Shown here one piece after another: positions 45,845-64,000 of a stretch of 64,000 nucleotides of DNA. The translations under genes and the position numbers were made by a program. The notes below the pieces were generated by a model. The model searched no databases. It saw only the letters and a program-made list of their open reading frames with translations, and was not told the DNA's origin. Position 1 is the first letter of the stretch, and each line of letters starts with the position of its first letter. Source of the DNA: Tahibacter aquaticus (GTDB lineage: Bacteria > Pseudomonadota > Gammaproteobacteria > Xanthomonadales > Rhodanobacteraceae); the NCBI RefSeq assembly GCF_004363655.1, contig NZ_SNZH01000004.1:317985-381984 (forward strand), in the 5' to 3' direction.

Positions 45845-46159
45845 TCAAGCGTCAACCATTTCGCCGGACTTCTTGAACACACGCACCTTGCGGCCGTCCT
45901 CGAGGACTTTGTAGCCGATGCGTTCGCCCTTGCCCGTCGCCGGATTGACCAGCAGCACGTTGGAATTATGGATGGACGCCTCACGCTCGACGATGCCGCC
46001 GGCCTGCTGGGCCTGCGGATTCGGCTTGGTGTGGCGCTTGATCAGGTTCAAGCCAGCGACGAACACGCGATCTTCCGTGGTCCGCAGCACTTCACCCGTC
46101 TGACCCTTGTTCTTGCCGGTGGTCACGATGACGCGATCACCCTTGCGAATACGTTTCAT
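45845..46159 (-). CDS. rplX: 50S ribosomal protein L24
   Basis: 104 residues; an early assembly initiator with a KOW motif ([20 protein letters not shown]). The C-terminal segment [20 protein letters not shown] is typical. Thirteen bp from rplN and 11 from rplE. Confidence 0.97.
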   Translation of the reverse strand: MKRIRKGDRVIVTTGKNKGQTGEVLRTTEDRVFVAGLNLIKRHTKPNPQAQQAGGIVEREASIHNSNVLLVNPATGKGERIGYKVLEDGRKVRVFKKSGEMVDA

Positions 46160-46172
46160 GGCGGAAACCCCG

Positions 46173-46541
46173 TTACAGCACTTCGGGCGCGAGCGACACG
46201 ATCTTCATGAACTTCTCGCCACGCAGTTCGCGCGTGACCGGTCCGAAGATGCGCGTGCCGATCGGCTCGAGCTTGTTGTTGAGCAGTACGGCGGCATTGC
46301 CGTCGAAGCGGATCAGCGAGCCGTCTGGACGACGCACACCTTTCTTGGTGCGCACGACCACGGCGTCATAGACCTCGCCCTTCTTGACCTTGCCACGGGG
46401 GATTGCGTCCTTGACCGTGACTTTGATGATGTCGCCAATTGCGGCGTAGCGGCGCTTGGAGCCGCCGAGCACCTTGATACACATCAGTTCGCGCGCACCC
46501 GAGTTGTCGGCAGCGGCGAGATAGGTCTGCATCTGAATCAT
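46173..46541 (-). CDS. rplN: 50S ribosomal protein L14
   Basis: 122 residues, the usual length. [19 protein letters not shown] and [20 protein letters not shown] are near invariant. In E. coli it opens the separate spc operon; here only 23 bp separate it from rpsQ and no promoter is evident, so S10 and spc groups look fused. Confidence 0.97.
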   Translation of the reverse strand: MIQMQTYLAAADNSGARELMCIKVLGGSKRRYAAIGDIIKVTVKDAIPRGKVKKGEVYDAVVVRTKKGVRRPDGSLIRFDGNAAVLLNNKLEPIGTRIFGPVTRELRGEKFMKIVSLAPEVL

Positions 46542-46564
46542 GATTGTTTCTCCTCAGACCTGTC

Positions 46565-46828
46565 TTACGGCGCGGCGCGGGTGACGATCTCGACCACGCG
46601 GAAGTTCTTGGTCTTGGACAGCGGCGCGCATTCCTGGATGCGGACGACGTCGCCTTCCTGACACTCGCTCTTCTCGTCATGGGCGTGATACTTGGTGGAG
46701 CGACGGATGATCTTGCCGTACAGCTCATGCTGCACCTGGCGCTCGACCAGCACAGTCACCGTCTTGTTCATCTTGTTGCTGACCACGCGCCCCTGGATGG
46801 TGCGAACAGCCTTTTCGTTATCGGTCAT
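46565..46828 (-). CDS. rpsQ: 30S ribosomal protein S17
   Basis: 87 residues, OB-fold primary 16S rRNA binder. [20 protein letters not shown] and [20 protein letters not shown] are characteristic. Eleven bp after rpmC. Confidence 0.97.
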   Translation of the reverse strand: MTDNEKAVRTIQGRVVSNKMNKTVTVLVERQVQHELYGKIIRRSTKYHAHDEKSECQEGDVVRIQECAPLSKTKNFRVVEIVTRAAP

Positions 46829-46839
46829 GGCGTCGGTCC

Positions 46840-47025
46840 TTACTTCATCTGGCCGAGCAGCATCTTGACCGTCGCGATCTCGCGACGAACGCGCTTGATC
46901 TCGTGTGTCTGGGTCAGCTGGCCGGAGCCTTTTTGCATGCGCAGCTTGAACTGCTCGTTGCGCAGTTCGCCGACATGGGCGGTGAGGTCCTGCGCGGACT
47001 TGGTACGAAGTTCTTTCAGTTCCAT
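46840..47025 (-). CDS. rpmC: 50S ribosomal protein L29
   Basis: 61 residues, two long helices ([20 protein letters not shown] ... [17 protein letters not shown] end). It sits at the tunnel exit and helps dock trigger factor and SRP. The ATG shares one base with the rplP stop (TGATG). Confidence 0.96.
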   Translation of the reverse strand: MELKELRTKSAQDLTAHVGELRNEQFKLRMQKGSGQLTQTHEIKRVRREIATVKMLLGQMK

Positions 47026-47438
47026 CACAGCACCGTCCGGGTCACGAATTGGGTCTTGACCGAAAGCTTGGCAGCTGCGAGGCGGAACGCTTCGCGCGCG
47101 GCAGCTTCATCGACACCTTCGATTTCGTACAGCATGCGACCAGGTTGGATCGGGGCGACCCAGAACTCCACATTGCCCTTACCGGCGCCCATGCGGACTT
47201 CGATCGGCTTCTTGGTGATCGGCTTGTCCGGGAACACGCGGATCCAGAGCTTGCCGCCACGCTTGACGAAACGGGTGATGCAACGGCGGGCTGCTTCGAT
47301 CTGACGCGAGGTCAGCTGGCCAAACTCGGTGGACTTCAGGCCGAACTGGCCGAAGCTCACCTTGTTCGCGACGAAGCTGAGGCCATCGTTGCGGCCCTTG
47401 AATACCTTGCGGTACTTGGTTCTCTTGGGTTGCAACAT
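47025..47438 (-). CDS. rplP: 50S ribosomal protein L16
   Basis: 137 residues; organises the A-site region of 23S r[22 protein letters not shown] and [20 protein letters not shown] are hallmarks, the latter including the arginine that is hydroxylated by a 2OG oxygenase in E. coli (Arg81). Two bp after rpsC. Confidence 0.97.
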   Translation of the reverse strand: MLQPKRTKYRKVFKGRNDGLSFVANKVSFGQFGLKSTEFGQLTSRQIEAARRCITRFVKRGGKLWIRVFPDKPITKKPIEVRMGAGKGNVEFWVAPIQPGRMLYEIEGVDEAAAREAFRLAAAKLSVKTQFVTRTVL

Positions 47439-47440
47439 GA

Positions 47441-48148
47441 TCAGGCTCCTTGCTTCGGCGCGCGGCGCTGCGGACGCTCTTCGCTTGCCTCTGCCTTGGC
47501 AGCTTCAGCCGCCTGGGCGAGGTCGAAGATTTCGCCTTTGTAAACCCACACCTTGATACCGATGATGCCGTAGGTGGTGGATGCTTCCGCGAAGCCATAG
47601 TCGATGTCGGCGCGCAGGGTGTGCAGCGGCACACGGCCTTCGCGATACCATTCCGAACGGGCGATTTCTGCGCCGTTCAGACGACCGGCAACGTTGACCT
47701 TGATGCCCAGCGCGCCGATGCGCATCGCATTCTGCACCGCGCGCTTCATGGCGCGACGGAACATGATGCGGCGCTCCAGCTGCTGCGCGATCGATTCGGC
47801 CACGAGCTGGGCGTCCAGTTCGGGCTTGCGCACTTCGGTCACGTTGATATGAGCGGGTACGCCCATGATCGCCGAGACTTCCTTGCGCAGCTTCTCGATG
47901 TCCTCGCCCTTCTTGCCGATCACCACGCCCGGGCGGGCTGTGTGAATCGTCACGCGGGCGGTCTTGGCCGGACGCTCGATCAGAATCTTGGAAATGCCAG
48001 CCTGGGCGAGCTTCTTCTTCAGAACCTCGCGCACCTTGAGATCGGCGGCCAGATAGCCGGCGAAATCGCGCTTGTTGGCATACCACTTCGAGTTCCAATC
48101 CTTGGCGATGCCAAGGCGGATACCGGTAGGATGAACTTTGTGACCCAT
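47441..48148 (-). CDS. rpsC: 30S ribosomal protein S3
   Basis: 235 residues; forms the mRNA entry tunnel. The KH domain motif [12 protein letters not shown] lies at about 66-77. N-terminal [20 protein letters not shown] and [14 protein letters not shown] are diagnostic. The tail after about 215 is basic and alanine-rich. Confidence 0.97.
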   Translation of the reverse strand: MGHKVHPTGIRLGIAKDWNSKWYANKRDFAGYLAADLKVREVLKKKLAQAGISKILIERPAKTARVTIHTARPGVVIGKKGEDIEKLRKEVSAIMGVPAHINVTEVRKPELDAQLVAESIAQQLERRIMFRRAMKRAVQNAMRIGALGIKVNVAGRLNGAEIARSEWYREGRVPLHTLRADIDYGFAEASTTYGIIGIKVWVYKGEIFDLAQAAEAAKAEASEERPQRRAPKQGA

Positions 48149-48165
48149 CGTTCTAAGTCCTTCGC

Positions 48166-48501
48166 TTAGCTGCCGGTACCGACAACCACAGTGATGTGGC
48201 TGGTCCGCTTGATGATGCGCGTACCACGGCCCTTAGCGCGGGCAGCGAAACGCTTCAGGGTCGGGCCTTCGTCGACGAAGATCTTGGCGACCTTCAACTC
48301 GTCGACGTCGGCGCCGTCGTTGTTCTCGGCATTGGCGATAGCCGACAGCAGCACCTTCTTGACCAGGTGTGCCGCCTTCTTGTCGCTGAACGTGAGCAGA
48401 TTGGTGGCGCGGTCGACGGGCAAGCCACGAACCTGGTCAGCGACCAGGCGGACTTTCTGCGGCGAAATGCGCGCGCTGCGCAGGATTGCTTTGGTTTCCA
48501 T
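48166..48501 (-). CDS. rplV: 50S ribosomal protein L22
   Basis: 111 residues; its long beta hairpin lines the exit tunnel where macrolides bind. [17 protein letters not shown] and [20 protein letters not shown], which is the hairpin, are intact; no deletion of the kind seen in macrolide-resistant strains is visible. Confidence 0.97.
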   Translation of the reverse strand: METKAILRSARISPQKVRLVADQVRGLPVDRATNLLTFSDKKAAHLVKKVLLSAIANAENNDGADVDELKVAKIFVDEGPTLKRFAARAKGRGTRIIKRTSHITVVVGTGS

Positions 48502-48512
48502 CGCAGTGTCCC

Positions 48513-48791
48513 TTACTTCTTATCGGCTTTTTTGTCGCCGGAATGACCCTTGAACGTACGGGTCATGGCGAACTCGCCGAGCTTGTGGCCGACCATGTTT
48601 TCATTGACCAGCACCGGGATGTGGGCCTTGCCGTTGTGGATGGCGATCGTAAGACCAACCATCTCCGGCAGGATCATCGAACGGCGCGACCAGGTCTTGA
48701 TCGGGCGCTTGTTGTTTGCGGCTGCAGCGGCCTCCACCTTTTTTTGCAGGTGCAGGTCGATGAACGGGCCTTTCTTCAGTGAACGAGCCAT
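48513..48791 (-). CDS. rpsS: 30S ribosomal protein S19
   Basis: 92 residues. [19 protein letters not shown] and [19 protein letters not shown] are diagnostic. Found at the subunit head next to S13. Twelve bp after rplB. Confidence 0.97.
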   Translation of the reverse strand: MARSLKKGPFIDLHLQKKVEAAAAANNKRPIKTWSRRSMILPEMVGLTIAIHNGKAHIPVLVNENMVGHKLGEFAMTRTFKGHSGDKKADKK

Positions 48792-48803
48792 GATAAGTAC
48801 CTA

Positions 48804-49631
48804 TCAGCCGCGACGATCGCGCACGATGAACTGGGTGGTGCGCTTGTTCTTGCGCGTCTTGTAACCCTTGGTCGGCATACCCCAGGGGGATACCGGGTGC
48901 GGGTTACCCTGGCCGGCGCGGGCTTCACCACCGCCGTGCGGATGGTCGACGGGGTTCATCGCCGCACCGCGAACGGTCGGGCGAACACCACGCCAACGCT
49001 GAGCACCGGCCTTGCCGATGTTCTCCAGGTTGTGCTCCGAGTTGCCAACTTCACCCAGCGTCGCGGTGCAATCGGACGGAACCTTGCGCATTTCGCCCGA
49101 GCGCAGACGCAGCGTGGCGTATCCGCCTTCGCGAGCGACCAGCTGAGCCGAACCACCGGCAGCGCGCGCAATCTGCGCACCCTTGCCCGGCTTCATCTCG
49201 ATGCAGTGGACGGTCGAACCTACCGGGATATTGCGCAGCGGCAGCGCGTTGCCGACCTTGATCGGCGCGTCGCGGCCAGCCATCAGCTGATCGCCCTGCT
49301 TCACGCCCTTGGGAGCGATGATGTAGCGGCGCTCGCCGTCGGCGTAACACAGCAGCGCGATATGCGCGGTGCGGTTCGGATCGTATTCCAGACGCTCGAC
49401 ACGGGCGGGGATGCCTTCCTTGTCGCGCTTGAAATCGATGATGCGGTAATGCTGCTTGGAACCACCGCCCTTGTGACGGGTGGTGATGCGGCCGTTATTG
49501 TTGCGGCCACCGGTCTTGTTCTGCGCTTCAGTCAGCGCGGGCAGCGGCGAGCCTTTATGCAGGCCCGGCGTAACCACGCGGACCATCGCACGACGTCCTG
49601 CAGAAGTTGGCTTGTAATCAATCAGTGCCAT
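48804..49631 (-). CDS. rplB: 50S ribosomal protein L2
   Basis: 275 residues; needed for subunit joining and peptidyl transfer. The conserved histidine is in [12 protein letters not shown], with [18 protein letters not shown] segments following. Typical length (E. coli 273). Confidence 0.97.
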   Translation of the reverse strand: MALIDYKPTSAGRRAMVRVVTPGLHKGSPLPALTEAQNKTGGRNNNGRITTRHKGGGSKQHYRIIDFKRDKEGIPARVERLEYDPNRTAHIALLCYADGERRYIIAPKGVKQGDQLMAGRDAPIKVGNALPLRNIPVGSTVHCIEMKPGKGAQIARAAGGSAQLVAREGGYATLRLRSGEMRKVPSDCTATLGEVGNSEHNLENIGKAGAQRWRGVRPTVRGAAMNPVDHPHGGGEARAGQGNPHPVSPWGMPTKGYKTRKNKRTTQFIVRDRRG

Positions 49632-49643
49632 GGGTGTCCCACC

Positions 49644-49934
49644 TTAGGCCTTGGCCGTTACGTCTATGCTCTGACCATCGGCGAGGCGGACATACGCCTT
49701 GCGCTGGTCGGAACGACGGCCCGAGCGGAAACGGAAGGTCTTGGTCTTGCCCTTGGCATTGACCACATTGACCGCCTCGACTTTGACGCTGAACAGCTGC
49801 TCGACAGCGGCTTTCACGTCGGCTTTGGTCGCGGTCGACGCGACTTCAAACACATACTGGTTCGATTCGGCCAGGCGCGCTGTCTTTTCAGAAATGCGCG
49901 GAGCACGAATCGTGTTCAGGAGACGCTCGTTCAT
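49644..49934 (-). CDS. rplW: 50S ribosomal protein L23
   Basis: 96 residues; main docking site for trigger factor and SRP at the tunnel exit. [20 protein letters not shown] at the start. The ATG at 49934 overlaps the rplD stop (ATGA) and has GAGGAG 8 bases upstream, so it is preferred over a GTG three codons earlier. Confidence 0.96.
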   Translation of the reverse strand: MNERLLNTIRAPRISEKTARLAESNQYVFEVASTATKADVKAAVEQLFSVKVEAVNVVNAKGKTKTFRFRSGRRSDQRKAYVRLADGQSIDVTAKA

Positions 49935-50536
49935 GCCAGCCACTCCTCGATCTTCTTGACCGCGTCCACCGTCACCACGACGTGATCGGCGCGCACCAGG
50001 GCGACCGGGTTCAAGGCATTGGTATCGACGACTTCGAGTACTTTGTGATTGTTGCGAGCGGCCAGGTACAGGTTCTCGCTCACGCTTTCGCTGACGATGA
50101 TGGTCTTGCCGGTGAAGTTCATTTCACTGAGCTTGGCCACAAGGCCTTTGGTCTTGGGCGCATCGACGTCGAAATCGGTGACGACCTTCAGGCGATCCTG
50201 GCGAATCAGTTCGGACAGGATCGAGGCGAGCGCGCCGCGAAACATCTTCTTGTTCACTTTCTGCGAAAAATCGCGCGGCTTGGCGGCAAACGTGACACCG
50301 CCGCCGACGAAGATCGGGGCGCGGTAGTCGCCGTGACGGGCGCCGCCACCCTTCTGTTTCTTGAACTTCTTGGTGGTACCGGACACTTCAGCGCGGGACA
50401 ACTGCGCCTTGGTGCCTGCACGACCAGCATTGCGATAGGCCGTAACGACCTGGTGCACGAGATCACCGCGAAATTCCTTGCCAAACACGGCGTCGGAAAC
50501 GTTCAGCGGCGAAGCACCGATAACATTGAGTTCCAT
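49931..50536 (-). CDS. rplD: 50S ribosomal protein L4
   Basis: 201 residues. The extended loop that reaches the exit tunnel contains [20 protein letters not shown]. In E. coli L4 also represses the S10 operon by attenuation in a 172-base leader; the leader predicted here is about 95 bases and begins with a hairpin, so control, if any, must differ. Confidence 0.97.
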   Translation of the reverse strand: MELNVIGASPLNVSDAVFGKEFRGDLVHQVVTAYRNAGRAGTKAQLSRAEVSGTTKKFKKQKGGGARHGDYRAPIFVGGGVTFAAKPRDFSQKVNKKMFRGALASILSELIRQDRLKVVTDFDVDAPKTKGLVAKLSEMNFTGKTIIVSESVSENLYLAARNNHKVLEVVDTNALNPVALVRADHVVVTVDAVKKIEEWLA

Positions 50537-50547
50537 GGCGTCGCTCC

Positions 50548-51189
50548 TCAGGCCTTGGCGGCCGCGCGGATGATGACGTCGCCGCCGGTCGCACCCGGCA
50601 CCGCGCCCTTGATGGCGATCAGGTGACGTTCGGTGTCGATCTGCACGACCTCGAGGTTCATAGCCGAACGCGTGACGTTGCCCATGTGACCGGACATCTT
50701 CTTGCCCGGAAACACGCGGCCTGGCGTCTGGCGCTGACCGATGGAGCCCGGCGAGCGATGCGACAGCGAGTTACCGTGCGTGGCGTCGCCCATGGTGAAG
50801 TTCCAGCGCTTGATCGTGCCCTGGAAACCCTTGCCTTTGCTGACACCCTGCACGTCGACCTTCTGGCCGACCTTGAAGATCTCGTCGACCTTCACTTCGC
50901 CGCCGACATTGAAACCACCGACCTCGGTGGCGTCGACGCGGAATTCCCACAGACCGCGGCCAGCTTCGACCTTGGCCTTGGCGTAATGCCCGGCAGATGC
51001 CTTGTTCACCAACGAGGCGCGCTTGCTGCCTGCGGTGACCTGCACTGCGGTGTAACCATCGTTCTCGACCGTCTTGATCTGGGTGACGCGGTTAGGCGTC
51101 GCTTCGATCAGGGTCACCGGAATAGAGCGACCATCTTCGGTGAAGACTCGGCTCATGCCGCATTTGCGGCCAACCAATCCGATACTCAT
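50548..51189 (-). CDS. rplC: 50S ribosomal protein L3
   Basis: 213 residues; an assembly initiator near the peptidyl transferase centre. The stretch [20 protein letters not shown] includes the glutamine methylated by PrmB in E. coli. Start [20 protein letters not shown] is canonical. Confidence 0.97.
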   Translation of the reverse strand: MSIGLVGRKCGMSRVFTEDGRSIPVTLIEATPNRVTQIKTVENDGYTAVQVTAGSKRASLVNKASAGHYAKAKVEAGRGLWEFRVDATEVGGFNVGGEVKVDEIFKVGQKVDVQGVSKGKGFQGTIKRWNFTMGDATHGNSLSHRSPGSIGQRQTPGRVFPGKKMSGHMGNVTRSAMNLEVVQIDTERHLIAIKGAVPGATGGDVIIRAAAKA

Positions 51190-51222
51190 GTTCGTGTCCT
51201 GTTGCCTGTGTTATGCCCAGAC

Positions 51223-51534
51223 TCAGTAAAGCTTGATCTGCACGTCCACGCCGGCGGCGAGGTCGAGCTTCATCAGGGCATCCACGGTCTTGTCATTGGG
51301 ATCGACAATATCCAACACGCGCTTGTGGGTGCGCGTCTCGTACTGGTCGCGAGCGTCCTTGTCGACGTGCGGCGATGTCAGGACGGTATAACGCTCGATC
51401 TTGGTCGGCAGCGGAATGGGACCGCGCACCTGGGCGCCGGTACGTTTCGCGGTCTCCACGATTTCACTCGCGGAGCGATCGATCAATCGATGATCGAATG
51501 CCTTCAGTCGAATACGGATCTTTTGGTCCGCCAT
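51223..51534 (-). CDS. rpsJ: 30S ribosomal protein S10 (NusE)
   Basis: 103 residues; part of the small-subunit head and, with NusB, of rRNA antitermination complexes. [19 protein letters not shown] and [20 protein letters not shown] are family blocks. First gene of the S10 group, AAGGA 8 bases before the ATG. Confidence 0.97.
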   Translation of the reverse strand: MADQKIRIRLKAFDHRLIDRSASEIVETAKRTGAQVRGPIPLPTKIERYTVLTSPHVDKDARDQYETRTHKRVLDIVDPNDKTVDALMKLDLAAGVDVQIKLY

Positions 51535-51591
51535 GGCCGAAATCCTTAGTAAAAGAGCGACGGGAGACGGCAACTTCATGTGCCGATCCCC

Positions 51592-51625
51592 AAAAAATCG
51601 GGCGGACCAGAAAACTGGTCCGCCC
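51592..51625 (-). terminator. Terminator-like hairpin between tuf and rpsJ, just after the S10 promoter
   Basis: Perfect 11-bp arms GGGCGGACCAG (51600-51610 on the plus strand) and CTGGTCCGCCC (51615-51625), 4-base loop; on the minus strand GATTTTTTG follows (T's 51597-51592). It could end tuf transcripts. It also starts about four bases after the predicted S10 start of transcription, so it may act as an attenuator or a 5' stabiliser. Confidence 0.85.
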
Positions 51626-51634
51626 AGACATGAA

Positions 51635-51663
51635 AGTGTAGTACGCGCACACGCGCCCGTCAA
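51635..51663 (-). promoter_or_regulatory. S10 operon promoter (sigma70-like)
   Basis: Minus strand TTGACG (51663-51658), 17-base spacer, TACACT (51640-51635). Start of transcription would be near 51628, about 95 bases before rpsJ. Confidence 0.8.
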
Positions 51664-51695
51664 GCGGGCTGAATACGCGACGACTCCGTGTCTGG

Positions 51696-51731
51696 CGAAC
51701 ACGAGACACATCCTGTGTCTCTTTTCGCTGT
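51696..51731 (-). repeat. 36-bp palindromic element, copy after tuf
   Basis: Transcript-sense stem GAGACACA-GGA-TGTGTCTC (51721-51703), flanked by CGAAAAG and GTGTTCG. Matches 56100-56135 except six positions, four of which are two compensating stem changes. Confidence 0.75.
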
Positions 51732-51775
51732 TGGGGCCGCCCCGTCTTAGGGGGCGGCAAATACTGCGTTACAGC

Positions 51776-52966
51776 TTAAGCAAAGATCTTGGCGACGACG
51801 CCTGCGCCGACGGTACGACCGCCTTCACGGATCGCGAAACGCAGACCTTCTTCCATCGCGATCGGGGCGATCAGCGTCACCACCATCTTGATGTTGTCGC
51901 CCGGCATGACCATCTCGACGCCTTCCGGCAGCTCGACATTGCCCGTCACGTCCGTCGTACGGAAATAGAACTGCGGACGGTAGCCCTTGAAGAACGGCGT
52001 GTGGCGGCCGCCTTCGTCTTTCGACAGGACGTACACTTCCGCTTCGAACTTCGTATGCGGATTGATCGACGCCGGCTTGCACAGCACCTGGCCGCGCTCC
52101 ACGTCATCACGCTTCGTACCGCGCAACAGCAGACCGACGTTGTCGCCCGCCTGGCCCTGGTCCAGCAGCTTGCGGAACATCTCAACGCCCGTCACGATCG
52201 TCTTCACCGTCGGACGGATACCGACGATTTCGATTTCGTCGCCAACTTTCACGATGCCGCGCTCGATTCGACCCGTCACCACCGTGCCGCGGCCCGAGAT
52301 CGAGAACACGTCTTCCACCGGCATCAGGAACGGCTTGTCCAGCACGCGCACCGGTTCCGGAATGTACGTGTCCAGCGCTTCCACCAGCTTGATGATCGCC
52401 GGCACGCCGATTTCGCTCTGATCGCCTTCCAGCGCCTTCAGCGCCGAACCCTTGATCACCGGCGTGTCGTCGCCCGGGAAATCGTACTTGCTCAGCAGTT
52501 CGCGGACTTCCATCTCGACGAGCTCCAGCAGCTCGGCGTCGTCCACCATGTCCGCCTTGTTCAGGAACACCACCACGTACGGCACGCCGACCTGGCGCGC
52601 CAGCAGGATGTGTTCACGCGTCTGCGGCATCGGACCGTCGGCCGCCGAACACACCAGGATCGCGCCATCCATCTGCGCCGCACCCGTGATCATGTTCTTC
52701 ACGTAGTCCGCATGCCCCGGACAATCCACGTGCGCGTAATGACGGTTCGGCGATTCGTATTCCACGTGCGCCGTCGAAATCGTGATGCCGCGCGCCTTTT
52801 CTTCCGGCGCCGCGTCGATCTGGTCGTACGCCTTGAACTCGCCACCGAAACGCTCGGCACCGATCTTCGTCAGCGCTGCCGTCAGCGTCGTCTTGCCGTG
52901 GTCCACGTGACCGATCGTGCCGACGTTGACGTGCGGCTTGGTGCGCTCGAATTTACCCTTAGCCAT
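51776..52966 (-). CDS. tuf: Elongation factor Tu
   Basis: 396 residues; GTPase that delivers aminoacyl-tRNA. G1 GHVDHGKT, switch region [15 protein letters not shown]3 DCPGHADY, G4 NKADM, then two beta-barrel domains with [16 protein letters not shown] and [20 protein letters not shown]. Length matches E. coli EF-Tu (394). It follows fusA by 39 bp and is the last gene of the str group. EF-Tu is a known substrate of a 2OG prolyl hydroxylase in Pseudomonas, of the type encoded at 15577. Confidence 0.98.
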   Translation of the reverse strand: MAKGKFERTKPHVNVGTIGHVDHGKTTLTAALTKIGAERFGGEFKAYDQIDAAPEEKARGITISTAHVEYESPNRHYAHVDCPGHADYVKNMITGAAQMDGAILVCSAADGPMPQTREHILLARQVGVPYVVVFLNKADMVDDAELLELVEMEVRELLSKYDFPGDDTPVIKGSALKALEGDQSEIGVPAIIKLVEALDTYIPEPVRVLDKPFLMPVEDVFSISGRGTVVTGRIERGIVKVGDEIEIVGIRPTVKTIVTGVEMFRKLLDQGQAGDNVGLLLRGTKRDDVERGQVLCKPASINPHTKFEAEVYVLSKDEGGRHTPFFKGYRPQFYFRTTDVTGNVELPEGVEMVMPGDNIKMVVTLIAPIAMEEGLRFAIREGGRTVGAGVVAKIFA

Positions 52967-53005
52967 GACTCAAAACCTCAAAACAGTGAATATTCGGTCG
53001 ACAAC

Positions 53006-55099
<2,094 letters not shown>

Positions 55100-55116
55100 A
55101 GTCGTTCCCTCAACTC

Positions 55117-55584
55117 TTACCAGCGGTAGTGCGAGAACGCTTTGTTGGCTTCCGCCATACGATGCGTTTCTTCGCGCTTCTTGACTGCGGAACCACGGTT
55201 CTCAGCAGCTTCCAACAGCTCGGCGGCGAGCTTGCGCGGCATCGAATTCTCGCTGCGCTTGCGCGCGGCATCGATAACCCAGCGCATAGCCAGCGCGGTA
55301 CGGCGAGCCGAACGGACCTCGACCGGAACCTGATAGGTCGCACCACCGACGCGGCGCGACTTCACTTCGACCGCCGGAGCGACGTTGCTCAATGCCTTCT
55401 CGACCAGACCCAGGGAGTCTGCGTTCTTCTGGCCGATGTGATCGAGCGCACCGTAGACGATGCCTTCAGCGACCGACTTCTTGCCGCTCTTCATCACCAT
55501 ATTGATGAAACGAGCGATCAGCTGACTGTTGTGCTTGGGATCGGACAGCAGCACACGGGTGGGGGCGGAACCTTTACGCGACAT
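55117..55584 (-). CDS. rpsG: 30S ribosomal protein S7
   Basis: 155 residues; assembly initiator of the small-subunit head and, in E. coli, repressor of the str operon. [20 protein letters not shown] and [19 protein letters not shown] are diagnostic. Nineteen bp after rpsL; that spacer is shorter than the E. coli S7 target site (about 100 bases), so that control seems absent. Confidence 0.97.
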   Translation of the reverse strand: MSRKGSAPTRVLLSDPKHNSQLIARFINMVMKSGKKSVAEGIVYGALDHIGQKNADSLGLVEKALSNVAPAVEVKSRRVGGATYQVPVEVRSARRTALAMRWVIDAARKRSENSMPRKLAAELLEAAENRGSAVKKREETHRMAEANKAFSHYRW

Positions 55585-55603
55585 GATTCAGGCCTTTTCT
55601 AAA

Positions 55604-55978
55604 TTACTTCTTCGGGCGCTTGGCGCCGTACTTCGAACGACCCTGGCGACGCTTCGCGACACCAGCAGCGTCGAGCGAACCGCGCACCGTGTGGTAGCGC
55701 ACGCCCGGCAAGTCTTTGACACGACCGCCGCGGATCAGGACCACCGAGTGTTCCTGCAAGTTGTGGCCTTCGCCACCGATGTAGCTGATGACCTCGTAGC
55801 CATTGGTCAGACGCACCTTGGCCACCTTGCGCAGAGCCGAGTTCGGCTTCTTCGGGGTGGTGGTGTATACGCGAGTGCAGACGCCGCGACGCTGCGGGCA
55901 ACTCTGCAGCGCCGGCGAGGCGCTCTTGTAGGTCTTCGGGCTACGCGGTTTACGCACCAGCTGGTTAATAGTCGCCAT
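55604..55978 (-). CDS. rpsL: 30S ribosomal protein S12
   Basis: 124 residues; decoding-centre protein. [29 protein letters not shown] and [18 protein letters not shown] are wild-type, including the lysine changed in streptomycin-resistant strains. Start at 55978 with AAGG upstream. First gene of the str group. Confidence 0.97.
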   Translation of the reverse strand: MATINQLVRKPRSPKTYKSASPALQSCPQRRGVCTRVYTTTPKKPNSALRKVAKVRLTNGYEVISYIGGEGHNLQEHSVVLIRGGRVKDLPGVRYHTVRGSLDAAGVAKRRQGRSKYGAKRPKK

Positions 55979-55993
55979 TCGTGGATGCCTTAA

Positions 55994-56028
55994 GAAACAA
56001 AAGACAGGCCGAAACAAATCGACCTGCC
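55994..56028 (-). terminator. Terminator-like hairpin between rpoC and rpsL, just after the str promoter
   Basis: Transcript-sense stem GGCAGGTCGA/TCGGCCTGTC (56028-56003), ten pairs including two G-U, 6-base loop, then TTTTGTTTC. Placed about four bases after the predicted str start of transcription, exactly like the S10 hairpin. It may instead end rpoC transcripts. Confidence 0.7.
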
Positions 56029-56038
56029 AAGACGCAAG

Positions 56039-56068
56039 AGTTTAACAAGCGGTTGACAAGGGCGTCAA
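56039..56068 (-). promoter_or_regulatory. str operon promoter candidate
   Basis: Minus strand TTGACG (56068-56063), 18-base spacer, TAAACT (56044-56039), 60 bases before the rpsL start. The -10 box matches only four of six bases, so confidence is lower than for S10. Confidence 0.6.
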
Positions 56069-56099
56069 TAAGACGCCCCGGCCTTCACATCCTTGTAGA

Positions 56100-56135
56100 C
56101 GAACACGAAGCACATCCTGTGCTTCATTTCGATGT
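56100..56135 (-). repeat. 36-bp palindromic element, copy after rpoC
   Basis: Transcript-sense stem GAAGCACA-GGA-TGTGCTTC (56125-56107), 38 bp after the rpoC stop. See the copy at 51696-51731. The stems differ by GA to AG on one arm and TC to CT on the other, keeping every pair. Confidence 0.75.
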
Positions 56136-56163
56136 CGTTTTTGCGCCGCGAGGACGCTGGTAC

Positions 56164-60372
<4,209 letters not shown>

Positions 60373-60397
60373 TTCGTAATCTCCTCAATCCGGCCGC

Positions 60398-64000
<3,603 letters not shown>

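Noticed and set aside
46542..46564. A separate spc promoter ahead of rplN
   Set aside because: Only 23 bases separate rpsQ and rplN and no -35/-10 pair is visible nearby.

Overview
The window is a 64 kb piece of a GC-rich bacterial chromosome. Its right part carries rpoB-rpoC, rpsL-rpsG-fusA-tuf and the S10, spc and alpha ribosomal gene groups in one unbroken minus-strand run. RpoB, RpoC, RpoA, EF-Tu, BipA and AqpZ read as gammaproteobacterial. The run-on gene order, a class II DAHP synthase, secreted M35 peptidases and short C-terminal sorting-like tails suggest the order Lysobacterales (Xanthomonadales), perhaps a Rhodanobacteraceae member. That placement is inference from family knowledge; no search was run.

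Layout. 0-11 kb: an HTH protein with AP2-like repeats, a small lipoprotein, two large secreted beta-propeller (PD40-type) proteins, a lipoprotein amidohydrolase and an acyl-CoA dehydrogenase. 11-16 kb: phosphatidylserine synthase, a rhomboid protease and, divergent from it, a tight four-gene operon (TPR-AAA ATPase, four-helix membrane protein, TPR membrane protein, 2OG-Fe(II) oxygenase). 16-24 kb: tandem M35 metallopeptidases, aqpZ, mdh, a membrane-anchored glutaredoxin, an aminotransferase, a GlsB-like protein and a cyclophilin. 24-38 kb: a lipoprotein ending in a type IV pilin-like domain, typA, a methyltransferase, a lipoprotein amidase, a coupled pair of partly degenerate amidohydrolases, a class II DAHP synthase and dsbB. 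38-64 kb: the translation and transcription supercluster, ending inside rpoB.

The supercluster supplies ribosomal proteins, SecY, elongation factors and core RNA polymerase subunits. Good sigma70-like promoters lie ahead of rpsJ and rpsM and a weaker one ahead of rpsL. In both the str and S10 groups a terminator-like hairpin with a T-tract sits only a few bases after the predicted start of transcription, and a 36-bp palindromic element with two compensating stem changes lies just after rpoC and after tuf.

The items most worth a second look are the rhomboid/AAA/TPR/oxygenase neighbourhood, which recalls the rhomboid-fold plus Cdc48 pairing of eukaryotic membrane-protein quality control; the lipoprotein-pilin chimera; and the paired hairpins of the str and S10 leaders. 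No tRNA, rRNA, CRISPR array, insertion sequence or phage gene was recognised.
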